Part shown: positions 45,061 to 55,444 of the stretch, one piece after another
How the letters are laid out: the number at the start of each line of letters is the position of its first letter
Position numbering within the stretch: position 1 is the first letter of the stretch
Source: Cynocephalus volans
Taxonomy: Eukaryota > Chordata > Mammalia > Dermoptera > Cynocephalidae
Assembly: GCF_027409185.1 (NCBI RefSeq)
Contig: NC_084472.1
Location: 46,797,427-46,861,426, forward strand
Direction: 5' to 3'
Length of the DNA: 64,000 nucleotides
Notes under the pieces: generated by a model
What the model was told of the DNA's origin: nothing
Databases searched by the model: none
Seen by the model: the letters and a program-made list of their open reading frames with translations, nothing else
Position numbers and translations under genes: made by a program

Positions 45061-46980
45061 AGTGCCTTTTGGCCTTGCTTCTTCCTTGATTCCTATAGCA
45101 AATTCTACTTTTTTTTAAATCACTAGCTGTAACTTCTTGTGGATGAATGCTGTAAACATTCTTATTTCTTGTTCGAGAAGAAAAACTTCAATAAGAAAGA
45201 GATCATCTGATTTCAGTGTGTGGTGCAGCGTTGATGGTTAATACTAAGTTATGCAATCATCATCATCTTGCCTGACTTCCTGGCACTGCCCAGAGGGGGA
45301 ATTTGTGGGTTAAATACAAAAGTGTTCCATAGTGTTCAGCATTGTTCCTGTCCGTAGCAAAGAGAATGGCAGAGGGGAACACCCAAGCTGGCCCTGGGAA
45401 GGCAAGTTGCTGGATCAGCCTAAAATGGATGACTGGGCTGTGAAGTTCAGCCAAGAGAATCGCCCTGCCTCCCTCCCCACTACAAAGCCCTGGGAGGGGT
45501 CCAGAAGCTCAGTGGGAGAAACCAGAGTGGAGCTTGCAGTGGAACTCAGCTGGGAGTCCAGACAGCTGGAGACACCCCTCCTGGGCCCCAGTTAGACTAT
45601 ATGGCCTTTCCCTCTCTCACATTCTAGGCCCCTAGTCTCTCTTTCACATCACAGATATAAAGAATGTTTGAATCAGCATTTGCCTCCTTCAGTGTTCTCC
45701 TCAATAGGTTAGACACTCTCACGTGACACTCTTGCTAGACCCAAGCCCTTGCTCTCATTCAAGTGCCAGAATCCATCACTGTGCTTCAGACAGGGCTTGA
45801 CTGGGTGAGGAGAGCACAGAGGGGCCTTCTTGAACCTGGCCTATTCCTTCATGACACCATGTCCCCTGAGGTGTCCCCTTCCCCCAGGTGACCTGTTGGA
45901 TAAGGGCTAAGTTATTCTATTTACAACAATTGTGACACAAGGTGCTCAGTGGTACAGAGCACATGTTGGGGACTGCTATAATTAATTTTGCTTGGGGACT
46001 TTTGGCAAATTTGACAGATTCTCTAATCTCTCCAAAAGCTTCCTTTAAAAAAAAAATTCCCTTCTTTCATTTACTGACAAGGACCTAATCTTGTTCTAGC
46101 TTTGGCTCCTACTTTAGGAGACAATGAAAGAAAGCCTAAGCGATTTGAAGAGGAAGCAGTAAAAAGTGAAGCCAACTCCAGACAATCTCGCCCCATGAAT
46201 ACCCAGGGAATATCTAGTTGCAACCTTAAAATATTTAATAGGCTCTAGTTGGTAAATCGCCCTGCCTCATATTAGTCCTAACTCAACTATTTGATAGATA
46301 CCAGAGACCTCTGCCCCACACAGATGAAGATAAACTTGTTTTCCAATAGGGGCAGAATTCTTAGTTATAGGAATAATTCTTCATTATAGAATATTCCAGA
46401 GTTGACCTGGCTTATTACACCACAGCTCCAGGAAGAAAAGCCATCAGGTTGGAAAAACTTTTGTCATGTCAGAATGACCCTTAGAGCTTCTATTTAATAG
46501 TCCAGCTCTTATATCTGGCTGGTGATAGAGGTGGGGGTGTCTCTGTCATTTCAGTCCTTGGTCTTGAGCCCTGTGTTTCTCCCTTTCACCTTGGATACTA
46601 TAAATCATGCTATTCATGCCCTTCTAATTATGGATTATGTGTGGGTACCCCCTGCTAAGCCAGCCTGCCTCACCACTCCCCCCTTAGTTCAGCAGAGAGG
46701 TAATGTAGCGAAAATCAGTTCTCACCTCCCTGCCCCAAAGGGCCATTCTGGAGGGGAAAACCAAAAAGTAATTCCACAAATTCTACAAGCTCTCTAAAGA
46801 ACTGGAAGAAATTAAGATGCAAGTAAACCTACAAAAGCAACAGTAACTCCAACTCTTATCATTGGTGGGACCTCACTGACCAGGCTTAATTACTTAGGAA
46901 AAAGAAAGTTCTAGAAAAGTAGGAGCTAACAACCTGTGATGGTGCCTAGAGATTATAGCCAGGTGCCCACTGTTGTTGGT
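45061..46980. other. No recognised feature
   Basis: Nearly 2 kb without a named element. 46,520-46,800 has an uninterrupted 91-codon plus-strand ORF with no domain I recognise. Confidence 0.4.
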
Positions 46981-46985
46981 TAAGT

Positions 46986-47310
46986 CAAGGGTTGGCAAAC
47001 TACAGGCCAAATTTGGACCACAACTTGTTTTAGGTCCTAAGAGCTTGTATGGTGTTTATGCTTTTAAATAGTTTTTTAAAAAGCAAAAGATGAATAATAT
47101 TTTATGTCATGAAAATTACATGAAATTCCGATTTCAGTGCCTGTAAATAAAGTTTTATTGGAACACAGCCACATGCATTGATTTACATATTGTCTATGGC
47201 TGCATTTTGCTATAATGGCAGAGTTGAGAAGTGGCAACAGAGATTGTATGGCCCATTAAGACTGAAATATTTACTACCTGATCCTTTAGAGAAAAAGTTT
47301 GACAACCCCT
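46986..47310 (+). mobile_element. hAT-Charlie-type DNA transposon
   Basis: The ends are inverted repeats: 'aagggttggcaaact' at left and 'agtttgacaacccct' at right. Internal 'aataaagttttattggaaca' and 'cagccacatgcattgattta' with 'tctatggctgcattttgct' match a common eutherian Charlie-derived element. Family name not certain. Confidence 0.8.
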
Positions 47311-47784
47311 ATGTTAGAGAATGCTAAAATGCAAATATCTCTGAGGAGCCTTAACATATCTCAGCATGCATTCATTTTGATTACTGGAATAGGAGGAGGT
47401 AAAGAGTTCAGGACTGGCCTGATGCATGTACAGTTCTCTCTTGGCAAACTTTTAAGTATATTTTGCATCGTGCAATGTTAGATTTGGAGAGAATATTTAA
47501 GATTGCCTAAAGCCTTCCTCTTAACACAGAAATGGAGTCTGGCTTTACTTTGGAAAGGACAGGTGGACCTGTAGCTTAAAAAATGTAGGATTTGCTAAGT
47601 GGAGAACTGGGAGATGGAGATTGTGTCGATTCTAGCAGCAGCATCAAAGCGATGGAAATAGAAGGGTGCAGGGAAGAGACGAAGGGAAGTAGGAATTTAG
47701 TAAGTGTGTTTCAGAAATAATGAGAAGACAAGTCCAGCTGCTGGGCAAGGGTGGGAAGGTGAAGAGAACCTGCATATTTTGAAG
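47311..47784. other. No recognised feature
   Basis: Unassigned sequence. Confidence 0.4.
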
Positions 47785-47915
47785 CTAGGCAGCATGCTGG
47801 GTGCTTTGCTTAATGTTCATGATAATTCCTGCATGTCCTGATTCTAGGTGCATTTTACAGATAAGGAAGCAGTTAATGAAAGTTAACTTGCAGTTGGTCA
47901 CATTGTCAGAATGTT
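47785..47915 (-). mobile_element. MIR SINE, antisense
   Basis: 'catgctgggtgctttgctta', 'gcattttacagataaggaag' and 'acttgcagttggtcacattg' are reversed MIR blocks. Confidence 0.7.
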
Positions 47916-47934
47916 TTTCCATCTATCAGTCTGT

Positions 47935-48130
47935 GAAGGCTGATGAAGGGGAAGAATTCAGTGTTTGGTAAGGAAGGTGAGGTTGGGGCTGTTTTGTAAA
48001 GGTGTTGGTGTCAGGCTGAGGAGTATGGGCTCATCTTAGAGGTATTGTAAACACATCCAACGTTTTCAGTTTGGGAGGCAGAAGAATGAGGTTTATGATA
48101 CAATAAAAGAGGTGAGTCAGGAAGCCCTAA
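47935..48130 (-). mobile_element. Possible L2 internal fragment, antisense
   Basis: Purine-rich 'gtgaggttggggctgttttg' and 'gggctcatcttagaggtatt' recall antisense L2. Tentative. Confidence 0.35.
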
Positions 48131-49320
48131 CCTGACAGCTGGAGATTCCTTGGTTCGTCTTGGAAATGCAAGGTTTCAACTTTAACTCCTGTCAATGCTA
48201 ATTTGTTTATTAGGTTGTACCCTTTCTCCAAAGGGATTAGAGGAAGGTTGCATGTGTAAGACTCCACCGAGCCACACTTGTACTTATTAAAGGTGTCATA
48301 ATGAGCAGCAGAATGTTTTCCCTTTTGCTGCTGGCAGAACCCAGAGCAGAGCAGAGTATGCTAATACTTTCTTAGCAACATCGAACAATTGGACCCGAGA
48401 TAGCATTATAGGCATTCATTCTGAATTTTTCATATCTTTTCCATTCCAGTTTTATCCCCTCAAGTCATGTATAACTTCAGGGCTGGAAACGTTTTAGCTC
48501 ACCATCAATTTCCCTGCTGTTGAGGAACAGAGGTGAGTCACTGACATTATTCCATTATTGCCCATAACAAGTTTAATGTGAAATGGAATTATGTGACAGG
48601 ACTTGACGATTGTGTATTGCCTTGAAAATTAACACCTCACCTCCAACTTAGTGTTTATATTTAATAAGTGCTTTACCTCATCATCTGTCTTTCCGCAGCT
48701 CTGTTATCCATCCTATTGTGCAATTAGAGCAGCTGGCTGCCTAATTAGCCACGAATACCTCTTGGCATGGTCCACCTTCCCTTATCACACTATGGGCCTG
48801 TTGAGTTCCAGATCCCCTGGCTCTGCCCCCTGAACTGCCAAGGTGACCCTAGGAAACATTTTAAGTAGAAGTAGTTGACAGTTTGCCTCTCTCTAGAGCT
48901 TTCATGCTCACCCTGGGCTGCTCAGGGACGCCAATCACAAAGCCCCCAGTGGGAGTTGCCAAATTCTTGGGACTTTCTTGGCTGCCTTCTGCTCTATCAA
49001 AACCTACTGCTCCTCTGCTCTTTCCTTTTTTTTCCCTATTGCTGTAGATTCTTGTTCTCAGATAGGTGACCATAAGAGTCAATAAATCAGTCCAAAAAAT
49101 TTAATATCCATTAATCAGTAGGTGGCCTAATGTATTAATTTTCCAAGGTAAGACAGTGCAGGTGCCTTCTCTCTATCTCTTCTAAGAGAGAATTTAGGAA
49201 CTTAGCAGACTGTACTAGTTCAAGCACCAGAGGTTGTGATTCAGTAAATTCTGAACTGGAGTTGATCCTCACATGTCACTTTGGGTAAAAAGTACTACTC
49301 TCATGAAAAAATGATTGTGA
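48131..49320. other. Repeat-poor stretch, possible regulatory DNA
   Basis: I see no repeat family across more than 1 kb. This is notable here because flanking DNA is dense in repeats. It includes the symmetric homeobox/E-box motif at 48,721-48,748. Confidence 0.4.
48721..48748. promoter_or_regulatory. Candidate homeodomain/E-box cluster
   Basis: A CAATTAG core (48,721-48,727), an E-box CAGCTG (48,730-48,735) and CTAATTAG (48,741-48,748) lie within 28 bp in near-symmetric order. These are binding-type motifs only. Function is inferred and untested. Confidence 0.3.
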
Positions 49321-49327
49321 GGTTCTG

Positions 49328-49525
49328 AAGCTGCACTGTCAAATGCATGTGGAAATTTAAATTTAAGTTAACTAAAATGAAATAAGGTTGAAAATCCAGT
49401 TCTTTGGTCATACTAATCACTTTCGAGTAATCATAGCCACATGCAGCTAGTGGCTACCATGTTCTGTACTATGCAGACATAGAACATTTCTGTCATCACA
49501 GAAATTCCTACTGGACAGTGCTGCT
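49328..49525 (-). mobile_element. hAT-Charlie MITE (MER3/MER58-like)
   Basis: The left end 'gctgcactgtcaaatg' and right end 'actggacagtgctgc' are inverted repeats. 'gccacatgcagctagtggct' is the hallmark internal block of this hAT group. Confidence 0.75.
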
Positions 49526-49799
49526 GTAAAGCATAAATTCAGTATTGGTTATTGCTTATTCTAAGTGAGAAACAGCACTTCAGAAAGCAGGGCAGATGAG
49601 AAGACAGGGAGGTTTCAAGACTTGCTTTCCCAGAGGGAGAAAGTGCCAGTCTTGGGGCACTTCTCTGGTACCCAGAATATCAGTCCATTGTGGTTTGATC
49701 GTAACTTCCAGGCTGACTGTGTCTTCACCAGGTTTTTAGCATTTAGCATGAATACCATCTTACAGTGATATAATAATTCACATAATACTTACATTCTGC

Positions 49800-49890
49800 T
49801 ACTCAGGTTTCTAGTTTATAAAGTAGCTTCATATCCATTGACTTACTCAATGCTCACAATCACTATAGGAGTTAGGCAGGAAAGGCAATA
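49800..49890 (-). mobile_element. MIR SINE fragment, antisense
   Basis: 'ttactcaatgctcacaatca' and 'ctataggagttaggcaggaa' are reversed MIR core. Confidence 0.55.
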
Positions 49891-50075
49891 TTATTTTCAT
49901 GTAAGAGTATGAGCACATGAATACTCAATAGTAACAGAATAGTTACATAAATAATTAAGCAGCCATAAAATAACATCTTAGAGGTATACTTGTTGATTTG
50001 GAAGGATTTCCCCAAGGTGATATTGGCTGAGAAAAGCAGGTGTAGGAAAGAGTGCATGATATCATGCTGGCTATC

Positions 50076-50574
50076 CATATGTTTGCTCTCTGATCCGTTC
50101 CTCACATATCCCCTGCTCTCCTCTGCACTGTAGGGTAGCTGACCCCCAAAGATTCAGTTTTCCAGGCTCCCATGTCAGTTGTCTCCCCATCGACAGCAAA
50201 TGGGAGTCATTGGTGGATTATTGTGGGTAGAAGGAATAGAGAAACCAGAGTATCCACCATAGGCAGCGTCTTTGCCAGCAATGTCTCTCCATGGCTCTGG
50301 CCCCACTGGGCAGCTTCGCCATGCTGCCAGTTTCCACCAGGTGACCCCAGCTGCTGGCATGAGATAACATTACCTCCTTCCTTTGCACTTCCAGCTCAGG
50401 GCTGGTAGCAATTCCCTGCTCTTGTGAATCTCTGGGCTGCCTCACCAGTCTGCGTTTGGCTTCTTATCTTTCCTGTCACCAGTGTAACCAGTAACTTATA
50501 TTAAATCCTCTCTGTCTGAATTACCTGAGAGTGGTTTCTGTTTTCCTGATTGGGTCCTGACTGAAACACATATG
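50076..50574. repeat. 6-bp TSD around the LTR
   Basis: CATATG at 50,076-50,081 and 50,569-50,574. Removing one copy and the insert restores a continuous L1M 3' end. Confidence 0.75.
50082..50568 (+). mobile_element. Solo LTR (ERVL-like, unnamed)
   Basis: About 487 bp, ending 'gagtggtttctgttttcctg' and 'gggtcctgactgaaaca', a typical LTR 3' end in eutherian ERVL-like families. The polyadenylation-type region 'ttatattaaatcctctctgt' precedes it. No internal viral genes. The short ORFs inside are not genes. Confidence 0.65.
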
Positions 50575-50889
50575 ATCTTTCAGTGTAAACAATAATCATC
50601 CATACAAAGTGGGACTGTGTGTTGTGGTAGAGACACATGTGTATGATTATGTGAGCATGGAAAAAACCATAAATGATGGGTACTAGGTTGTTAACATGGA
50701 AGACATTGGTGCCTTTGGGGTGGAGGGGGCTGCGAGTGCTTATGGGGTGAAGTGGGGATGGATGAAGCTAAGCAAAAAAGGAGAAAAAAAGACTGCGCTA
50801 AAAATGCATGATATAATTAACATGTATGCATTTACATAAAAGCATGTGTGCTTATGTTTAATAGAGAGACGATAAAACTAGTTGGAGCA

Positions 50890-50970
50890 GTTTACTTACC
50901 TGCCTATAGGTCAGAGAGTGATGGAGCTAGAACCTGAACCTAGATCTGACTCCAAACTTGGGTCCAGCGT
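50890..50970 (-). mobile_element. MIR fragment, antisense
   Basis: 'gtcagagagtgatggagcta' and 'gaacctgaacctagatctga' are the reversed MIR middle. Confidence 0.65.
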
Positions 50971-50974
50971 AGCG

Positions 50975-51185
50975 GTTAAGAACCCAGATTCTGTAGCCAG
51001 AGCACCAGTGTCCATGATCCTGGCTCTACCACTTCCTGCCCGTGCAGCCTTGGCCTGGTGTCCTCATCGCTAAAACAAAAAGAATGATGGTGACTACTTC
51101 TTACAGTTGTCAAAAAGGTCAGGTGTGTTAATATTTTTGAAACACTTGGCTCAGTGCTTGGCACAGAGTAGGTGCGGTATAAGTA
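50975..51185 (+). mobile_element. MIR SINE, nearly full length
   Basis: 'gcggttaagaacccagattc', 'tggctctaccacttcctgcc', 'gcttggcacagagtaggtgc' follow MIR from its tRNA-like head to its L2-like tail. It faces the previous MIR fragment head to head. Confidence 0.8.
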
Positions 51186-51389
51186 CAAAGGGATGCTTTT
51201 CCTCTATATCACTTAGTTGTATTAAATGTATCAAAAAAGTGTAAATATTGCCCAGCTGTTTTAATTTTTGCATTTACACTTTGAGGAGCAGGCAGTTATA
51301 AGTTTTGATCAAGAACTCAACTCAATATAAGCAAAATAATATGCCTTTGCTAAGGGACTAAAAGAAAATGAAAGTAATGGAATAGAAAT

Positions 51390-51780
51390 TGCACTTTGGG
51401 GGATTTATCTTAGCGAAATAAAGCTAAGTATGGAAACTGTTTCATGTGCAAATATGTTTATTGCCACATTTTCATAATAGAAAAAGATTGGGAGCAACTT
51501 AAATGTCTTACCATGAGGGATTAATTAAAATAACCGTTGAGTATATATTTGATGAAACATAATAAACACATTCAATTGCTTAAGAAAGTAGGTAATAGCA
51601 TGTTAAGTACTCATGCTATAATGTTATGTGGAAGTACAGAATTTTAAGTTGCACACACATTATGATTATATTAAAATAAAATTCTTGAATGGAAAAAGGC
51701 TAGAATGACATAAACATGTTTATAATAAAGAGGAAAGGCCATACAAAATTTATATCAAGCAGGGACTGATTTGAGGTGAA
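51390..51780 (+). mobile_element. L1M 3' end
   Basis: 'gcaaatatgtttattgccac', 'aaaaagattgggagcaactt', 'aaatgtcttaccatgaggga' and 'ctataatgttatgtggaagt' are the 3' untranslated region of old L1 in sense. Confidence 0.75.
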
Positions 51781-51789
51781 GACTTGTTA

Positions 51790-52280
51790 CTGTCTGTTTG
51801 GTGTTGGCATTTCTGTGGTCTACACACCTCCCCTAATGTGTATGTCATTCTTCACATCAGAGTGAAAATAGAGGTTGAAGGCAGTGCATCAGGCTGTGTG
51901 TCTTTTTCATGAGTTGATATTTCACTGGAATGTGCATGTGCAGGGAGACATCTATCTATTTAAGGGAAGGTTGTTCCTAGATTTGTTGAGTGACCAGGGG
52001 GAAAATAAAGGGAGTGAAAAGAAAATTCTTTAACATCTTGCATCCCTTTTATTGTCCCCACAATAATTTTCTCCCCACAATTTCATCCCTGGGTCGGGCT
52101 TGAATGCCAATCTAATCAGGTCACATGACCTGATTCAATCTGGATGACCCCAATGAAGCCCTCGGTCATAACATCTTGGGGAGACTCAGTGGTTCCCTCT
52201 CTCAAACACTTACCATATTTTGCTTTGCACTTATGTAATATCTTCACTGGATCTTTTGGGGGCAAATTTGGTGTATTCTC
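51790..52280. other. No recognised feature
   Basis: Unassigned. Confidence 0.4.
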
Positions 52281-52284
52281 TCTC

Positions 52285-52605
52285 TTTTAAAAGAATCTTT
52301 GTTGAGACATATATAATTCACATACCCTACAACTCATCTGTTTAACATGTACAATTCAGTGATATTTAGTATATTCACAGAGTGTGCAAACATCATCACT
52401 AATTCTGGAACATTTTCATCTCTGTAAAAGAAAGCCCATACACATTACTCTCTTCTCTTAGCCCCCAACAACCATGGATCTTCTTTCTGCTTTTAAGGAT
52501 TTCCCTACTGTGACTATTTCAAATAAATAGAATCACATAGTTTGTGGCTTTCTGCATCTGGCTCATTCATGTTGTAGCATTTATCAGTATTTCATTCCTT
52601 TTTAT
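52285..52605 (-). mobile_element. L1M 3' end, antisense
   Basis: 'aacatgtacaattcagtgat', 'atttagtatattcacagag', 'aattctggaacattttcatc' and 'tatcagtatttcattccttt' match the antisense 3' end of L1MA/MB-type elements. It breaks off abruptly at 52,605. Confidence 0.75.
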
Positions 52606-52673
52606 GGTGACCCCAGCTGCTGGCATGAGATTCCATTACCTCCAATGGAAAGCTACCCAGATAGCTTTCCATT
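52606..52673. repeat. Copied 38-bp patch followed by perfect hairpin
   Basis: 52,606-52,643 equals 50,340-50,377 at 36 of 38 positions (direct orientation, 2.27 kb apart). It is followed at once by a perfect 11-bp inverted repeat, 'aatggaaagct' (52,644-52,654) and 'agctttccatt' (52,663-52,673), with an 8-nt loop. The patch end 'ttccatt' (52,631-52,637) is a further inverted match to 'aatggaa' (52,644-52,650). Confidence 0.85.
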
Positions 52674-52689
52674 GCTGGTCAGAGTATCC

Positions 52690-52770
52690 TTATCTCTGTA
52701 CTGCTAGCAGCTAGCACAGTGCCTGACACCTAGGAAGCATGCATGACAGTTCCTTAAGTAATAGTTGGTT
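52690..52770 (+). mobile_element. L2/MIR-type 3' end
   Basis: 'ctagcacagtgcctgacacc' and 'cttaagtaatagttggttga' are the shared L2/MIR tail. Confidence 0.6.
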
Positions 52771-53040
52771 GACTATATTATTCTTTAATATTCCTCTTTT
52801 CAGGCAAACACACAGTTGATTATTTTTTTTCTTAAAATATAACATCCAAATTTTCTTCTCTATACTCACTGCAAGTATCCCCAACTCAAATTAACAGATC
52901 ACTAACTTCCAGTCTCCTCCCGTTCAAATTTATTCTCTGCTCACTGACAAGATTTAACTTCTTAAATAATGACTTCACATAGGCAGCCTCTTGTACAAAA
53001 ACATCTAGTAGCTTTCTATTGTCTCTAACTCATGTGGCCA

Positions 53041-54790
53041 TTCATTCAACAGCTACATTCTAAGAACTGGGTTAGGCATTAGGACTTAGCTCTGAATAAT
53101 ATAAAAGTAGCTCCTGCTGTCATGAAGCTTACAGTCATTAGACAAGTAATCACATGACTAAATAAGTAATTATGGAATTTAAATGAAAGAAATAAGATTA
53201 TATTTCATTTGGGAGAGGAGGAAAGTCTTCTTTGGTGAGGGGGCATTTAGGACTGATCCTGAAGGATGAGTGGACACTAGGGAAGGCTGGAGAGATATAG
53301 GATTAACACGTGAAGACCCAGTGGCAGGAATGTACTTAGTAATTTTCAGAAAAGGGAAAAAAGCCATGTGGCTGGGACACTGTGAGTAAAGACATGGATG
53401 GCATGAGTTTTGCTGGAGACTTAAGCAGGAGCCAGATCATGCAACATCTTGTGAGTCTTGTTAAGGTTTCGAATTTGATCCCAAGTGCAATAGAAAGTCA
53501 TTAATGTGTTTTAAGCAGGGAAATGTTAAAATTCATTATTTATTATTTAAAAATCATCCTTGAGTGTGCAGAAGAAAGGAAGCCAGATAGGAGAATTTTT
53601 AGTAATCCAGGGAGAGTTGAGAGTCATCACACTAGGGTGGTGGCAGTGCCAGTGGATGGGTTCAAGGTTTTTATTGGAAGTTTTATCTACAGGATTTGGT
53701 CATTGGTTGGATACAAGCACCGAGGGAAAGGAAGGGGCCAAGGATGACTCCCAGTTTTCTGGCATGAGCCGCTGTGTGGATGAAAGGGCTATTTGATGAA
53801 AAAGGCTGACAGAGGAGTTGATTGTGGGCTTGGGGCTGAGAGAACCAAGAGGTCACTTTTGGAAACATTAAGTGTGAAATGCTCATGAGACATCCAAGTG
53901 GAGATAGCAGATATGCAATTGAATATTCCTATCTGAAGCCCAGAAGAGAGGTCTTGGCTGGAGATATGTATGTGAGAGTCTTTGGCCCTCTAGGTAGAGG
54001 GCTATGGGATGTCTGCAATTGCCAAAGGAAAAAATGATGAGGGAGGAGTGAAGATGGCCCAGGTCTCAGCCCCGACTAACTCCAATAACATTCACATAGA
54101 GGAGGAGAGGTGGCAAAACAGACAGAAGAGCCAGAAAAGTGGAGAGAAGCCAGGAAGGGAGGTGTGGGGTCACGGGACACCACTGTGTGCAATGCTGCTG
54201 AGAGGGCTAGTGAGGTTCTGTCAGTCGTGTGATTGTTGATGTGCCTGATAACAGCAGGTTTCGTGGGGTGCCGGCAATAGGTGCTAGGTTGGGGTAAGCT
54301 GAAGAATAAAGGGAAAATGAGGAACTGAAGACAGGGTATGTAGAAAATTCTTTTGTGTGGCTGGGCTGTCAAGGCAAGTAGAGAAGCAGAGCCATCACTG
54401 AGTCAAGGAAGTTCTTCGGTTCTTCTTTACGGTTTCTTTGTTTTTATTTTAAGATGGGAGAGTAGAGCCTGTTGGTGTGGAGAGAAAATAGGATGGAGGT
54501 CCTTGAAGAACTGAGGGGCAATGTTGATGTTATCAGTTCCCCAGAAGGTGGTCACAGGGAGAGGGAGGAAGAAGGCAGAACATGGGTGGAGATGTAGAAA
54601 GGCGAGGGGACCTAGTGGTGAGCAGGTGTAGGACTTCCGGTTTCCTTATGAAGTAAGAGATGAGAGTCTCTGAAAGTAGAGAGCTGGGGAAATCCATCAG
54701 GATTAAGAGAGGTGTGAAGAAGGAATAAAATAATCATCGTGGGGGATGGGAGAACAAGCTCACTACAGAGATAGTAAGGAAAAAATTCCC
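53041..54790 (-). mobile_element. L2 LINE, long antisense copy
   Basis: Starts with the reversed L2 end ('cattcattcaacagctacat'). It runs through 'gatcccaagtgcaatagaaa', 'aggatgactcccagttttct' (L2 post-RT region; antisense reading gives 'KLGVILGPFLSL'), and 'catgagacatccaagtggag' plus 'gagaggtcttggctggagat' (just after the RT YADD region). It continues to about 54,790. About 1.75 kb is preserved, with many stops. Confidence 0.8.
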
Positions 54791-54811
54791 AACCCCTTTG
54801 CTTGGCATTCA

Positions 54812-55440
54812 CTTGTACAAACACTCCTTATTACATGCCAGGATGAATAAGACATGTTTTCTGTCCTCAAATTGCTTGCCCTGGATGGAGCCACAAATAT
54901 TGCACATAATGTAACTGTGGTTAATGCTGAAACAGAAGCATGCAGAGTGGACTGTGGAAGAAAGAAGCATCTAAACCGATGTGGGCACTGGGAGGCACTA
55001 GGGGTGGTTATGGAAAGTTTCCTAGGGGAGAGAACACGGGGGTGAGCTGAGAACAGAACAGAAAGAGCTAGCCAGGCAAAAAGGCCTGGAAAAGTGAGAG
55101 GGCAGGATGGGTGGGAGTGAGCAGCTCCACAGGGTTCAAGGGGTTCTAATGGGGGGGGTCAGGGATAGCGGTAGGCAGTGGGGTTGGGGTGTCAGACAGA
55201 GAGTGGATCATGCGGGCAGTAGGTGTGTTAGAGAGCTTGAATTGCATTGTGTGTGTTTTGGTGAGCCAGTGCCGGGGTCTGTGTCAGGTAGCAGTTGGAT
55301 GTGCCTTGTTGACAGATTACTCTGGCTATTCTGAGAAGAGATTTGACGGAGTAGGGGTGTGACTGGAAGGGGAGATCAGTTAACAAGTTGTGGCAGTAGT
55401 CCAGATGAGAGGTGGAACCAGGTGATGACCTAGACTGTCC
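54812..55440 (-). mobile_element. Second L2 LINE, antisense
   Basis: A new reversed 3' end starts at 54,812 ('cattacatgcca'-like, 'gaataagacatgttttctgt'). It continues to 'gtggcagtagtccagatgag' near 55,390, an L2 block that precedes sequence already present in the neighbouring copy. It is thus a separate insertion in the same orientation. Confidence 0.7.
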
Positions 55441-55444
55441 CTGC

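Larger units (their letters stand above)
49895..50870 (+). mobile_element. L1M 3' end split by a solo LTR
   Basis: The left part has 'aattaagcagccataaaata', 'gagaaaagcaggtgtagg' and 'ctatccatatg'. The right part resumes at 50,575 with 'atctttcagtgtaaac' and runs to the 3' untranslated end ('aacatggaagacattggtgc'). The LTR at 50,082-50,568 separates them. Confidence 0.7.

Noticed and set aside
48661..48720. Polypyrimidine plus 'cttccgcag' resembling a 3' splice site
   Set aside because: No matching open exon with conserved coding potential or downstream donor could be recognised.
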